Shown: positions 1-8,951, numbered from the stretch's first letter. The stretch: DNA of 41,585 nucleotides from Desulfovibrio sp. (GCA_031287575.1 JAITSV010000035.1:1-41585), one strand, 5' to 3'. Notes: generated from the letters alone by a model not told the origin. Numbers and translations are program-made.

Positions 1-492
1 GTGGTGCCGGGCATCAGCTTTTCGCCCGACAAGATGTTGCAGGGCCGCCTGTTCTCCTACGGTGACGCGCACCGCTACCGCCTGGGCGTGAACCACCACC
101 TGATCCCGGTCAACGCCGCTCGCTGCCCGGTGCACAGCTACCACCGTGACGGAATGATGCGCGTGGACGGCAACCACGGCAGCACCCTGGCCTACGAACC
201 CAACAGCTACGGCGAATGGCGGGAACAGCCCGACTTCGCCGAGCCGCCCCTGGCCATCAAGGGCGACGCCGCGCACTGGAACTTCCGCGAGGACGACGCC
301 GACTACTACGACCAGCCGGGCCGCCTGTTCCGCCTGATGACCCCGCAACAGCAGGATGACCTGTTCCAGAACACCGCGCGGGCCATGGGCGATGCGCCGG
401 AAGAGATCAAGCGGCGCCACGTGGGCAATTGCGCCAGGGCCGACCCGGCCTACGGCGCGGGCGTGGCCAAGGCCCTGGGTCTGAAGATGTAG
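1..492 (+). CDS. Catalase, C-terminal part (5' truncated by window edge)
   Basis: The reading frame is open from base 1 and ends at TAG 490-492, so only the last ~163 residues are present. The segment [14 protein letters not shown] near residues 17-30 is the conserved stretch of monofunctional haem catalases that carries the proximal haem-ligand tyrosine, and the preceding [12 protein letters not shown] and following [11 protein letters not shown] are also typical. The family disproportionates hydrogen peroxide in the cytoplasm. The C-terminus ends soon after the catalase fold, so this is a small-subunit (KatA-like) rather than a large-subunit enzyme. It converges on the molybdopterin gene and shares a terminator hairpin with it at 679-706. 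The true start lies outside the window. Confidence 0.93.
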   Translation: MVPGISFSPDKMLQGRLFSYGDAHRYRLGVNHHLIPVNAARCPVHSYHRDGMMRVDGNHGSTLAYEPNSYGEWREQPDFAEPPLAIKGDAAHWNFREDDADYYDQPGRLFRLMTPQQQDDLFQNTARAMGDAPEEIKRRHVGNCARADPAYGAGVAKALGLKM

Positions 493-678
493 CGTGGCAT
501 ACGGCGGGCGCCCCTCGCGGAAGCACCCGCCGCGTCCGCGCCGGCGCTCTGGCGCACTGGCACTCTGCGGCACGGGCTGCATCCCGTGCCCGGCCGAATG
601 CCCGACGGAGCACCCGTGATGCATCCGTTCCTTGATGCATCCTCCTGTCCGCGGGCCCCCCCTGCACGGCCACGCGGA

Positions 679-706
679 AAGGCCCCCGGCGTCAGCCGGG
701 GGCCTT
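679..706. terminator. Hairpin terminator between convergent genes
   Basis: A perfect 12-bp stem (AAGGCCCCCGGC at 679-690 and its complement at 695-706) has a 4-nt loop, GTCA. It sits between the catalase stop and the stop of the minus-strand molybdopterin/GATase gene. On the minus strand the stem is followed by TTT, and on the plus strand only by TT. It therefore probably terminates the long minus-strand cluster and may act in both directions. Confidence 0.7.
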
Positions 707-772
707 GTACGTCATGCGCGCACGACTCCAACACCACGGCATCGGGCCGTATGTCGCTGTCCGTGTGCCGGT

Positions 773-3517
773 TCAGTCCGCCTGCCGCCGGGCAAGGGCC
801 AGCCACGCCGCCACCACCTTGCGGCAGAACGCTTCCGAGGCTTCCACCAGCAGGGGCATGTCGCGGGCCAGGTCGTCGAAGTACACGTCGTCGAACTTTT
901 CCCGATAGGCGGCGTATTCGCGCATGCGCCCCTTGCGGAATATGTCCACCCAGTCCTGCACGATGGCGGAATCCACCTCCAGGTGGAACTGGAACCCGTA
1001 CGAGGCGTTGCCCACGCGAAAGCACTGGTTGCGGCACTGGGTGCCCCGCACCAGCAGGGTGGCCTCTGGCGGCAGGTCGAAGGTGTCTTCGTGAAAAGAC
1101 ATCAGGCGCGGCAGGGGCAGCGCCCCGGACAATACGGGATCGGCCAGCCCGGCATCGGTGGGGATGAAGGCCACGAAGCCGAACTCCAGCGCATCCATGG
1201 TCCACGGCCTGCCGCCGTGGGCGCGGGCCAGCAGCTGCGCCCCCAGGCAGATGCCCGCCACCGGCCTGCCCGCCGCGTCGAAGGCGCGCAGCAGGTCCAT
1301 CAGGTGCGGGAAATGGGACGAACCCTGGTCGTCCCAGCAGTGCTGCGGCCCGCCCAGGGCCACCAGCGCGTCGTACCCGGCCAGGGCATCGTCGAGGGTC
1401 GGCAGCACATCTCCGTGGCCGGGGCGCAGGGTGGTCAGCGCCGCGCCGCAGCGCGCCAGTTCCTTGCAGAAGTTGCCGCCGGGGGCGTCGTCGCTGTGCC
1501 GCACCACCAGCACGCGCAGCCCGGTGACGCCGTCGTCGGGCCACGGGGCCACCCGCACGCAGGTCTCGTAGTACGGCGTGCCGCGCCCCACCAGGCTGGA
1601 CAGGGCGCGGGTGAGCAGGTTCAGCCCGTGCCCGGCCTTGTTCCAGCCGCCCCGCTCGGCCACCAGGATGTCCCTGCGCTGGCCGTCCGAGGTGCGCAGG
1701 ATGGCCTTCACCGCGCCCACCCTGCTTTCCACCCGCACCACCGCGCCGTCGGACAGGCCCAGCCGGGCGGCCTCTTCCGTGGACAGCACCACCTCGGTCA
1801 GGGCGTCGTGCTCGGCCATGGTGCGTTCGGAGCAGATGTACCCGTGCGGGGCGATGGTCAGCAGGCGGTAGGGATAGTCCGGCTCCACCGCGCCCAGCCC
1901 GGCGGGGTCGAAGTCGGTCATGAACCGGAACTTGCCGGACGGCGTGGGAAAGGTCTTGTCCGCGTAGGGCACCATGGGCGCGTCCAGCCGGTAGGCCCCG
2001 GCGCGCAGCCGCTCCAGCGTGCAGCCCTGCGCCCACATGGGCCCGCACAGGTCGCGCAGCCACTCGTCCACGCCCCGCCGGAAGCGTTCCGCGAAGGGAA
2101 AGCGTGCCGCGAGGTCGTGGAACATCATGAATTCCGAACGACACTCGCCCACCGGCTCGATGGCCTTGTTCACCGGCCCCACGTAGTTGTGGCCGTAGCT
2201 GGCCATGGCGTCGTCTTCTTCCAGGAAGGTGGTGGCGGGCAGAAAGACATGGGCCAGGTCCGCCGTGTCGTCCATGAAGTGGCCGGAATAGACCACGAAC
2301 TCCGCCTTGCGGAAGGCGCGGGTAACGGCCCCGGCATCCGCCGCCATGCAGGCAGGGTTGCCCGCCGTGACCATGATCATGCGGATTTCCGGGTCGCGCG
2401 CGTCCAGTATCTCGCGGCCAATTTCCGGCAGCAGCAGGGTGCGCCGGGGCGGATTCAGCCCGTCGCCCCAGTACTGCTGGTCGTAGGGGCCGTATTCCTC
2501 GAAGCCCTGGCTCACGCCGCCGCCCGGCACGCCGATGTTGCCGCTGATGGCCCCCAGCGCATCCACGGCGCGGATGGACAGGTGCGCCGCCTCGTGCCGG
2601 TGCATGCCCCAGCCCAGCAGGATGGACGTGGGCCGCTGGCGCAGCATCATGTCCGCCAGAAATTCCGCGTCGGCCACGTCCACGCCGCAGCGGGCGCACA
2701 GGTCGTCCACCGTGTACCGGTCAAGGATGCGCAGGTATTCCGCCGCGCCCTCGGCGTGGCGTTCCATGAATGCGCGGTCCTCCCCCCCGGCGCGCACAAT
2801 GAGCCTGGCCACGGCCATGGCCAGAAAGGCATCCGTGCCCGCGCGCGGGGCGATGTGCCGGTCGGCCAGCGGGGCCGAACGGTTGCGGGCCGGGTCCACC
2901 AGCACCACCGTGGCCCCCCGCTTGCGTATCTCGCGCAGGATGGGCACCAGGCTGATCTGGGTGGACGCGGGATTCCTGCCCCACAGGATGAGCGAGTTGC
3001 TGTTGTAGTGGTCCAGCGGGTCGTGCGAGACGCGCTCGCCGAAGTCGAGGTTCTGCGAACCCTGCCCCGCCCCGCCGCACAGCGAGCCGCGCGGGGTGGT
3101 CACCCCGCCGAACAGGTTGAAGAAATAGCGGTTCAGCAGCTTCAGCGCGGTGCGTTCGCCGTAGCCCTGATAGTACAGGATGGCTTCCGTGCCGGATGCG
3201 TCGCGGATGGCGGTCATGCGCGCGGCGATGCGGTCCAGCGCCTCGTCCCAGGTGGCGCGCCGCCACGGCTGGGTGCGGTGGTCGCGCACCAGCGGGTGCG
3301 TGATGCGTTCCGGGCTGTACACCCGCTTCACGTAGCGCTGCGCCTTGACGCAGGCCTTGCCGCGCGTCAGCGGGTGGTCCGGGTCGCCCGCCAGCCGCAC
3401 CAGGCGGCCATCGCGCACGGTGGCCACAAGGCCGCAACTGTTGGGGCAGTCGCGGGTGCAACTGGTGATGATGCGTTGTTCGGCCACGGCGGCGCCCCCC
3501 AAGTCTTGCATGGTCAT
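773..3517 (-). CDS. Molybdopterin oxidoreductase fused to a class I glutamine amidotransferase domain
   Basis: The protein has 914 aa from the ATG at 3517, which overlaps the radical SAM stop as ATGA. The N-terminus has a [4Fe-4S] motif, Cys20-x3-Cys24-x3-Cys28 with Cys56, then a DMSO-reductase-family body (GGVTTPRGSLCGG around Cys147, a candidate Mo ligand; GRNPAS; LGWGMHRHE; GNIGVPGGG). The dinucleotide-binding C-terminal domain follows (PHGYICSERTMAEHDALTEV). From about residue 700 the chain continues into a GATase-1 fold with nucleophile Cys757 in GICLGAQLL and His845/Glu847 in FQFHLEVD, so the triad looks intact. There is no Tat signal, so it is predicted to be cytoplasmic. The fusion suggests one protein both oxidises a substrate and hydrolyses a gamma-glutamyl or glutamine amide. 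Substrate and electron partner are unknown. It is the last gene of the cluster. Confidence 0.9.
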   Translation of the reverse strand: MTMQDLGGAAVAEQRIITSCTRDCPNSCGLVATVRDGRLVRLAGDPDHPLTRGKACVKAQRYVKRVYSPERITHPLVRDHRTQPWRRATWDEALDRIAARMTAIRDASGTEAILYYQGYGERTALKLLNRYFFNLFGGVTTPRGSLCGGAGQGSQNLDFGERVSHDPLDHYNSNSLILWGRNPASTQISLVPILREIRKRGATVVLVDPARNRSAPLADRHIAPRAGTDAFLAMAVARLIVRAGGEDRAFMERHAEGAAEYLRILDRYTVDDLCARCGVDVADAEFLADMMLRQRPTSILLGWGMHRHEAAHLSIRAVDALGAISGNIGVPGGGVSQGFEEYGPYDQQYWGDGLNPPRRTLLLPEIGREILDARDPEIRMIMVTAGNPACMAADAGAVTRAFRKAEFVVYSGHFMDDTADLAHVFLPATTFLEEDDAMASYGHNYVGPVNKAIEPVGECRSEFMMFHDLAARFPFAERFRRGVDEWLRDLCGPMWAQGCTLERLRAGAYRLDAPMVPYADKTFPTPSGKFRFMTDFDPAGLGAVEPDYPYRLLTIAPHGYICSERTMAEHDALTEVVLSTEEAARLGLSDGAVVRVESRVGAVKAILRTSDGQRRDILVAERGGWNKAGHGLNLLTRALSSLVGRGTPYYETCVRVAPWPDDGVTGLRVLVVRHSDDAPGGNFCKELARCGAALTTLRPGHGDVLPTLDDALAGYDALVALGGPQHCWDDQGSSHFPHLMDLLRAFDAAGRPVAGICLGAQLLARAHGGRPWTMDALEFGFVAFIPTDAGLADPVLSGALPLPRLMSFHEDTFDLPPEATLLVRGTQCRNQCFRVGNASYGFQFHLEVDSAIVQDWVDIFRKGRMREYAAYREKFDDVYFDDLARDMPLLVEASEAFCRKVVAAWLALARRQAD

Positions 3518-4587
3518 GAACATTCCGTGGGGCATTCCGTGGCGCGGGACGCGGCGTCCCGCCCGTTCGTCGTGTCGTTCGTCGAATCTTCCGCCGAATC
3601 GGCGGACGATTCTTTTACCGCGCAGTCCTTCGCGCGGACCTTCGCACCATCCCCTGAGCAGTCCGTGCCCTGCCGCAGGGCCAGGCAGCCGCCCTGGCAG
3701 CGGCGCATGAAGTCCTTGCAGTCCAGGCACGCGGCGGAGACGTTCTCCTGCCGCAGGGGCCGCACCGCCTGCGCGAAGTGCCAGCGCAGCGCGTCCTGGT
3801 CGGTGAAGCGCGTCACGTCGGGTACCCGCAGCCCGCTGAGGGGCAGACAGTACGAGGCCGACAGGTCCGGGTGCACGTCGATGGACGGGTGGCACACCCC
3901 GGTGAACTTGGTGGAGACGCGCTCCAGGTAACGCCGGTCGTCATCCCTGAGGTCGCACAGCCGGACGCTGCAATCAAGCCCCGTGCGCACCCCCCGCCGC
4001 TCGCACTCCTTCACGAAGCCCACCACGTGGGCCATCATGGCCCCGGTGTCGTCGAAGGTGCAATGGTCGTTGCCCCCCCTGCCGCTGGGGCGCGAGATGT
4101 CGTAGCGCACCGAGGTCACGCCGTAGCGGTCGATACCCTGCAGCAGGTACCCGTAGTCCGCGTGGCCGGGCGCGAAGTTCTTGGAAAAGGTGATCCGCGC
4201 CGAAAGGTCGCGCAGGCGGTCCAGGTTTTCGTGCAGCAGGGTCCACTGCGCCGGGGTGTACACCCCCTGCGCGTTGTAGTTGATGACGAAGTTGGACACC
4301 CGCCCCGCCAGCCGGGCGGCCAGTTCGTGCGGGAACAGGCCGTTGGTGAACAGCACGGCGGCTACGCCCGCGTCGGTGGCGCGTTCCACCATGTCCGCCA
4401 GGCGCGGGTGCAGGGTGGGTTCGCCCCCGATGAACGCCGCCACCGGCACCCCGGCCCGCACCAGCCAGGCCAGCAGGGTGTCGAAGCTGTGGTCCGTCAT
4501 GTCTTGCGGGAATTCACCGTGCAACTCGCGCGCGAAACAGTAGGAACAGGCCAGGTTGCAGCGGTAGGTCACGAAGATGTTGATCAT
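3514..4587 (-). CDS. Radical SAM/SPASM protein
   Basis: The protein has 357 aa from the ATG at 4587; an in-frame GTG at 4626 would add 13 residues, and neither start has a strong ribosome site. The start MINIFVTYRCNLACSYC carries the radical SAM [4Fe-4S] motif Cys10-x3-Cys14-x2-Cys17, followed by GGEPTLHP and a TIM-barrel-like body. The C-terminal part has a SPASM-type cysteine cluster (Cx2Cx6Cx3Cx8C beginning CLDCKDFMRRC) preceded by CHPSIDVHP and SYCLPLSG, which should hold auxiliary Fe-S clusters. The family modifies peptides and proteins or matures enzymes. Its stop overlaps the start of the molybdopterin/GATase gene, so it may mature that enzyme; this is inference. The last ~45 residues form a Ser/Thr/Asp/Glu-rich tail unlike the family core. 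Confidence 0.88.
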   Translation of the reverse strand: MINIFVTYRCNLACSYCFARELHGEFPQDMTDHSFDTLLAWLVRAGVPVAAFIGGEPTLHPRLADMVERATDAGVAAVLFTNGLFPHELAARLAGRVSNFVINYNAQGVYTPAQWTLLHENLDRLRDLSARITFSKNFAPGHADYGYLLQGIDRYGVTSVRYDISRPSGRGGNDHCTFDDTGAMMAHVVGFVKECERRGVRTGLDCSVRLCDLRDDDRRYLERVSTKFTGVCHPSIDVHPDLSASYCLPLSGLRVPDVTRFTDQDALRWHFAQAVRPLRQENVSAACLDCKDFMRRCQGGCLALRQGTDCSGDGAKVRAKDCAVKESSADSAEDSTNDTTNGRDAASRATECPTECS

Positions 4588-4642
4588 GCGCGTCTCTGGA
4601 ATGGGCGGATGAACGGATGCGCACACGCGCGGGCGAAACGCC

Positions 4643-5866
4643 TCAGCCGTGCAGCAGGCTGCGCCCGCCGTCCGGGTCGAAGGCCAGCATGCGCGGCGTG
4701 TTCACCGCCTCCAGTTCCACCGGCTGGCCCAGGCGCAATGGCCGGGCCTCCGCGCTGTCCACCAGCACCCGCAGCCGCGCCGCCGGGTTGGCCACCGTGA
4801 GCACCGACTTCAGCCCCAGGGCTTCGATGTCGGCCAGCTCGCCGGTAATGGCGCCCGATGTCGTGCCCGCCCCCGGTTCCGTCAGGCGCAGGTTTTCGGG
4901 CCGGATGCCCAGTTCGAAGCGCCGCGCCACCCCGCCGAAGGCCAGCGCCAGATGCGCGGGCGCGGCCTGTTGCGTGCCCGCCGCCACCATGTGCCCGCCG
5001 TCCTCGCCGGGCACGTACGCCGCCTCCAGCAGGTTGATCTGCGGCGACCCCACGAACAGGGCCGCCTCGCGGTCCACCGGGGCGTCGTACAGTCGCTGCG
5101 GCGCATCCACCTGCACCACCCGGCCCTGCCGCAGCAGCACCACCGTGTCGCCGATGGCCATGGCCTCGTTGAAGTCGGGGGTGGCCATCAGGAAGGTGCA
5201 GCCCCGCTCGCGCTGCAAACGCTTCAGTTCCGCCCGCAGTTCGATGCGCAGCTTGGCGTCCAGGCTGGAGAGCGGCTCGTCCAGCAGGAACAGCGCGGGG
5301 GTGCGCACCAGCGCACGGCCCAGGGCCACGCGCTGGCGTTCGCCGCCGCTCATGGTCTTGGGCAGGCGGTGCAGCACGTGGGTGATCTGCAACGTGGCGG
5401 CCACCTCGGCCACGCGCGCCTCCATCTCGTCCCTGGCCATCCTGCGGATGACCAGCGGATTGGCGATGTTCTGGAACCCGGTCTTGTCCGGGTACAGGGC
5501 CAGGTTGTCGAAGATCATGGCGATGTCGCGCTCGCGGGGCTCCAGCCCGGCGGCATCGCGCCCGGCCAGTTCCACCGTGCCCGCATCGGGCGTGTCCAGC
5601 CCGGCCACCAGGCGCAGGGTGGTGGTCTTGCCCGCGCCCGCCGGGCCAAGGATGACCGTCAGCGCACCTTGGGGAACATCGAAGCCCACCCCGTCCAGCG
5701 CCGCGTTGCCGCCAAACCGCTTGCTCAGGCCGTCCACGACCAGGGCGGGGGGCAACCCCGCGCCGGGCATGGCGCATTCCGCGCCCGTGGACGCACCGGT
5801 TGCCATGCCCTCCGCGTATGTCGCATATGTCGTCGTCATGTGTGCCGTCGTCATGGTCATGCTCAT
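4643..5866 (-). CDS. ABC transporter ATPase, carbohydrate/glycerol-type importer, degenerate Q- and H-loops
   Basis: The protein has 407 aa and starts 3 nt after the upstream ATPase stop, with GGAAAGGG upstream. The N-terminal 40 residues are Thr/Met/Ala-rich. Walker A is GPAGAGKTT (74-82), the signature is MSGGE (172-176) and Walker B is LFLLDE (192-197). A TOBE-like domain with GIRPENLRLTEPG fills the C-terminus, as in MalK/UgpC ATPases. Two catalytic positions differ from the norm: the Q-loop glutamine is Asp120 (IFDNLALYP), and the H-loop histidine is Pro230 (ATPDFNEAM in place of THDQxEA). The partner ATPase has complementary defects, so the two probably form a heterodimer with one working ATP site. 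Two ATPases per system recalls the rhizobial glycerol importer GlpSTPQV. The substrate is not determined. Confidence 0.9.
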   Translation of the reverse strand: MSMTMTTAHMTTTYATYAEGMATGASTGAECAMPGAGLPPALVVDGLSKRFGGNAALDGVGFDVPQGALTVILGPAGAGKTTTLRLVAGLDTPDAGTVELAGRDAAGLEPRERDIAMIFDNLALYPDKTGFQNIANPLVIRRMARDEMEARVAEVAATLQITHVLHRLPKTMSGGERQRVALGRALVRTPALFLLDEPLSSLDAKLRIELRAELKRLQRERGCTFLMATPDFNEAMAIGDTVVLLRQGRVVQVDAPQRLYDAPVDREAALFVGSPQINLLEAAYVPGEDGGHMVAAGTQQAAPAHLALAFGGVARRFELGIRPENLRLTEPGAGTTSGAITGELADIEALGLKSVLTVANPAARLRVLVDSAEARPLRLGQPVELEAVNTPRMLAFDPDGGRSLLHG

Positions 5867-5869
5867 GGC

Positions 5870-7000
5870 CTAGGCCCTTTCCCTGGGGCAGAACGCGGTT
5901 CTGCGGTTGGTGTCGCCGTCGAACAGGCACAGCGCCTCGGCGGGCACGCAAAGCCCCACTTCCTGCCCTTCGCAGGGCGCCTCGGCGGCAGGCGTCACCA
6001 CCTTCAGCACCTCGCGGCCCACCACCACGGACAGCACGCTGTCCGCGCCGCGCGGCTCCACCAGGGCCACGCGCCCGGTGACGCCCGCATCACCCACCCG
6101 CGTCAGGCGCAGGGCCTCGGCCCGGATGCCCAGGGTGTACGCCCCCTCGGGCACGCCCTGCCCCGCCGTTTCCGGCATGGGCAACACGAAGCCGGGCGCG
6201 CGGAAAGACATGCCCCCGCCTTCCTGCCCCGTGCCAGATTCTGCCGCGCACAGGTTGCCGCGCACCAGGTTCATGGGGGGCGACCCCAGAAAGCCCGCCA
6301 CCAGCACGTGCCCCGGCTGCTCGCAGATCACCTGGGTGCGTTCCGCCTGCAAGATGCGTCCGGCGTGCATCACCGCGATGCGGTCTGCCAGCGACAGCGC
6401 CTCCACCTGGTCGTGGGTCACGTAGATGATGGTCAGGCCGATCTCGTGCTGCAAGCGCCGCAATTCCTGGCGCATGGCCAGGCGGGCCGCCGTCTCCAGG
6501 TTGGAGAGCGGCTCGTCCAGCAGCAGGATGGAGGGCCGGGTGACCAGGGTACGCCCGATGGCCACCCGTTGCAGCTCGGACCCGCCAAGGTCGCGCGCGC
6601 GGGCGTCCAGCCGGTCGGCCATGCCCAGCAGTTCGGCCACCTCGGACACGGCCCGGTCGATCTCGGCCCGGGGCGTCCTGCGCACTTCCAGCCCGAAGGC
6701 CAGGTTGCCGCGCACGGTCATGGAGGTGAACACCGCGTAGTCCTGGAACACCAGGCCCACGTTGCGCCGCCCGGCGGGCACGCCCACCACCGACACGCCG
6801 TCGATGCGGATGTCGCCGGAGCTGGGTTCTTCCAGCCCCACGATCATGTTCAGGGTGGTGGACTTGCCGCAGCCCGAGGGGCCCAGCAACGCGATGGTTT
6901 CGCCGGGGGCCACGGACAGGTCGATGCCGTCCACGGCCACCACGTCGCCGCCGTCGTATTCCTTGCGCAGGGAAACCAGTTCCAGCTTGGGGGTACTCAT
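5870..7000 (-). CDS. ABC transporter ATPase, carbohydrate/glycerol-type importer, degenerate signature motif
   Basis: The protein has 376 aa, and its ATG at 7000-6998 overlaps the permease stop as ATGA. Walker A is GPSGCGKST (40-48), the Q-loop is intact (VFQDYAV, Gln86), Walker B is SILLLDEP (157-164) and the H-loop is intact (YVTHDQVEA, His196). The ABC signature, normally LSGGQ, reads LGGSE (138-142). The C-terminal TOBE-like region includes LGIRAEALRLTRVG. In a dimer with the downstream ATPase, its own Walker A/Q/H would face the partner's good MSGGE signature, while its poor signature would face the partner's poor Q/H site. It should energise the two adjacent permeases. Confidence 0.92.
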   Translation of the reverse strand: MSTPKLELVSLRKEYDGGDVVAVDGIDLSVAPGETIALLGPSGCGKSTTLNMIVGLEEPSSGDIRIDGVSVVGVPAGRRNVGLVFQDYAVFTSMTVRGNLAFGLEVRRTPRAEIDRAVSEVAELLGMADRLDARARDLGGSELQRVAIGRTLVTRPSILLLDEPLSNLETAARLAMRQELRRLQHEIGLTIIYVTHDQVEALSLADRIAVMHAGRILQAERTQVICEQPGHVLVAGFLGSPPMNLVRGNLCAAESGTGQEGGGMSFRAPGFVLPMPETAGQGVPEGAYTLGIRAEALRLTRVGDAGVTGRVALVEPRGADSVLSVVVGREVLKVVTPAAEAPCEGQEVGLCVPAEALCLFDGDTNRRTAFCPRERA

Positions 7001-7857
7001 TGCTTGATCGCTCCAAAGGTCATGCCCCGCGCGAGGTGGGACTGGATGCGGTACCCCACGATGACCAGCGGCACCATGGCCAGCACGGCCAGGGCGGCCT
7101 GCACGCCGTACAGGGTGCCCGCGGTGGCCGTGACGTACTTGGCGAGCTGGACGGGGATGGTGCTCACGTTGCTGTAGGACAGCACCAGGGCGAACATGAA
7201 TTCCGACCAGTTCAGGATGAACACGAACATGGTGGTGGCGAACAGCCCGCCCTTGATCAGCGGGATGGTCACCGTAAGGTGGGCCATCATGCGCGACTGG
7301 CCGTCGATCATGGCGGCTTCCTCGATCTCGCGCGGCAGGTCCTCGACGAAGCTCTTCAGCATCCACGTGGAGAACGGCAGGGTCACCGCCGCGTAGATGG
7401 CGATGAGGCCGGGGTAGCTGTCGATGAGCCCGATGGTCGAGAACATGATGACGAAGGGCACGGCGATGGCCGCCGGGGGAAACATGCGCCCCGAAAGGAT
7501 GACCAGCGGCGTGGACTTGCCGCCGTTGCCGTAGCGGGAGATGCCGATGGCCGAGAACAGCCCGATGACCACCGAGATGGCCGTGGCCGACACCGAGGCC
7601 AGCAGCGACCCGATCACCGCGTCCGTGGCCGCCTGGCTGACCCCGCCCACGCCGTATTCGCGGATGGCGTCGGGGTTGAACAGGGTCTGGAAGTTGATCA
7701 GCGTGGGCTTGGACGGCACCCAGATGGCGGGCGAGGCGTTCCAGTCCGTGGGCGGCTTGATGGCCGTCATGACGATCCAGAACACCGGAAACAGCACCAC
7801 GATCAGCGCCAGGCCCATCAGCAGGGCCTGCAACGGGGTAAGCTTGCGGGGCATCAT
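6997..7857 (-). CDS. ABC transporter permease, MalG/UgpE type
   Basis: The protein has 286 aa. The start at 7857 has an excellent AGGAGGT five bases upstream, overlapping the stop of the preceding permease as ATGA. It has about six membrane helices, beginning LLMGLALIVVLFPVFWIVMT. The cytoplasmic EAA loop reads EEAAMIDGQSRMMAHLTVTI, which contacts the ATPases in this family. The family forms the inner-membrane channel together with a MalF/UgpA-type partner, here the gene immediately upstream. Its stop overlaps the start of the intact-Q/H ATPase gene, so subunit synthesis is coupled. Confidence 0.93.
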   Translation of the reverse strand: MMPRKLTPLQALLMGLALIVVLFPVFWIVMTAIKPPTDWNASPAIWVPSKPTLINFQTLFNPDAIREYGVGGVSQAATDAVIGSLLASVSATAISVVIGLFSAIGISRYGNGGKSTPLVILSGRMFPPAAIAVPFVIMFSTIGLIDSYPGLIAIYAAVTLPFSTWMLKSFVEDLPREIEEAAMIDGQSRMMAHLTVTIPLIKGGLFATTMFVFILNWSEFMFALVLSYSNVSTIPVQLAKYVTATAGTLYGVQAALAVLAMVPLVIVGYRIQSHLARGMTFGAIKQ

Positions 7858-8933
7858 TTGCGACCTCCTTCCAGAAGCTGGTCGCGCACGGGGGCCAGCA
7901 GCAGGTGCACCAGCACCAGCGAGCCGATCAGCACGATGAACGCCGCCGCCGCGCCGTAGGCCAGTTGAAAGTCGTTGAAGGCCAGCTTGTAGATGTACAG
8001 GCTGATGGTTTCCGTGGACGAGCCGGGCCCGCCGCGCGTCAGCATGAACACCTCGTCGAACAGCTTGATGATCTCCATGGACCGGATGACGAAGGCCACG
8101 ATGATCACCGGCTTCAGCATGGGCATGATCACCCGCCAGAACACCTGCCGGGGCGATGCGCCAAGGATGACCGCCGCGCGTACCGGGTTTTCCGGCACCG
8201 AGTTCAGGCCGGAAAGCAGGATGAGGAAGAACAGCGGCGTCCAGTGCCACACCTCGGTGATGATCACCGCCAGCACGGCAAAGGGCGCGCCGCGGAACCA
8301 TTCCACGCTGGCCCCGGCGCCAAAGGCCAGTTCCAGCACCTGGTTCACCGGGCCGTTGGACTGGAAGAGCATCCAGAAGATGTAGCCCACCACCACGGGC
8401 AGGATCATCATGGGGGTGAGAAAGGCGGAAAAGAGCAGCGACTTGCCCCGGAATTCGCGCATGAACAGCACCGCGAGGCCAAGCCCGAAGGTGAATTCCA
8501 GCGCCAGGCAGACCACCGAGATGCACAGGGTGCGCAGCACGGCGTAGATGAACCGGGTGTCGTAGACCAAGAGTTCGCCGTAGTTCTCGAAGCCCACGAA
8601 TTCGGCGTCGAACAGCGAGCCGCGCGTGGGCGACCAGTCGGTGAAGCTCATGTACAGGGCCACCAGCAGCGGCAGCACCAGCACCAGCAGCGACACCACC
8701 TGCCCCGGCACCGTCAGGGCCAGGGCCACGGCGCGGGCGCCATTGCGAGGGGGGCGAGGGGTGTCCGGCGCGGGGGAGGCGCCCGCCGTGCCGGATGCGG
8801 CAGCCTGTGGTGCGGCAGCCTGTGGTGCGGCGGCTGCCCGTGAGGACGGAGGCGCGGACGAAGGTGCGACCACGCCCGTTCCGGAATCCGTCCCGGCCTC
8901 GGCCGGGGTATGCGGCAATGCGGAATGATTCAA
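7854..8933 (-). CDS. ABC transporter permease, MalF/UgpA type
   Basis: The best start is TTG at 8933-8931, because GAGGTGA, a near-perfect Shine-Dalgarno sequence, lies five bases before it. A GTG at 8942 and an ATG at 8969 are in frame but poorly placed. That gives 359 aa. The first ~60 residues are Ala/Pro/Ser-rich and contain a duplicated AAAPQ unit encoded by a 15-bp tandem repeat near 8797-8833. About six helices follow (VALALTVPGQVVSLLVLVLPLL onward). The coupling loop reads VRAAVILGASPRQVFWRVIM, with Arg where the family EAA motif has Glu. It pairs with the MalG-type permease downstream. A 12-bp stem-loop separates it from the binding-protein gene. Confidence 0.9.
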   Translation of the reverse strand: MNHSALPHTPAEAGTDSGTGVVAPSSAPPSSRAAAAPQAAAPQAAASGTAGASPAPDTPRPPRNGARAVALALTVPGQVVSLLVLVLPLLVALYMSFTDWSPTRGSLFDAEFVGFENYGELLVYDTRFIYAVLRTLCISVVCLALEFTFGLGLAVLFMREFRGKSLLFSAFLTPMMILPVVVGYIFWMLFQSNGPVNQVLELAFGAGASVEWFRGAPFAVLAVIITEVWHWTPLFFLILLSGLNSVPENPVRAAVILGASPRQVFWRVIMPMLKPVIIVAFVIRSMEIIKLFDEVFMLTRGGPGSSTETISLYIYKLAFNDFQLAYGAAAAFIVLIGSLVLVHLLLAPVRDQLLEGGRK

Positions 8934-8951
8934 GACAGTCACCTCTCCGGC

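Noticed and set aside
632-3931. Very long plus-strand frame (about 1,100 codons) opposite the Mo-GATase and radical SAM genes
   Set aside because: It is an antisense shadow caused by GC-rich codon bias. Its translation is His/Gly/Arg/Gln-rich without motifs, while the minus strand encodes two clear families.
4649-7177. Long plus-strand frame (842 codons) opposite the two ABC ATPases
   Set aside because: No recognisable motif. The opposite strand carries complete Walker A/B and TOBE features.
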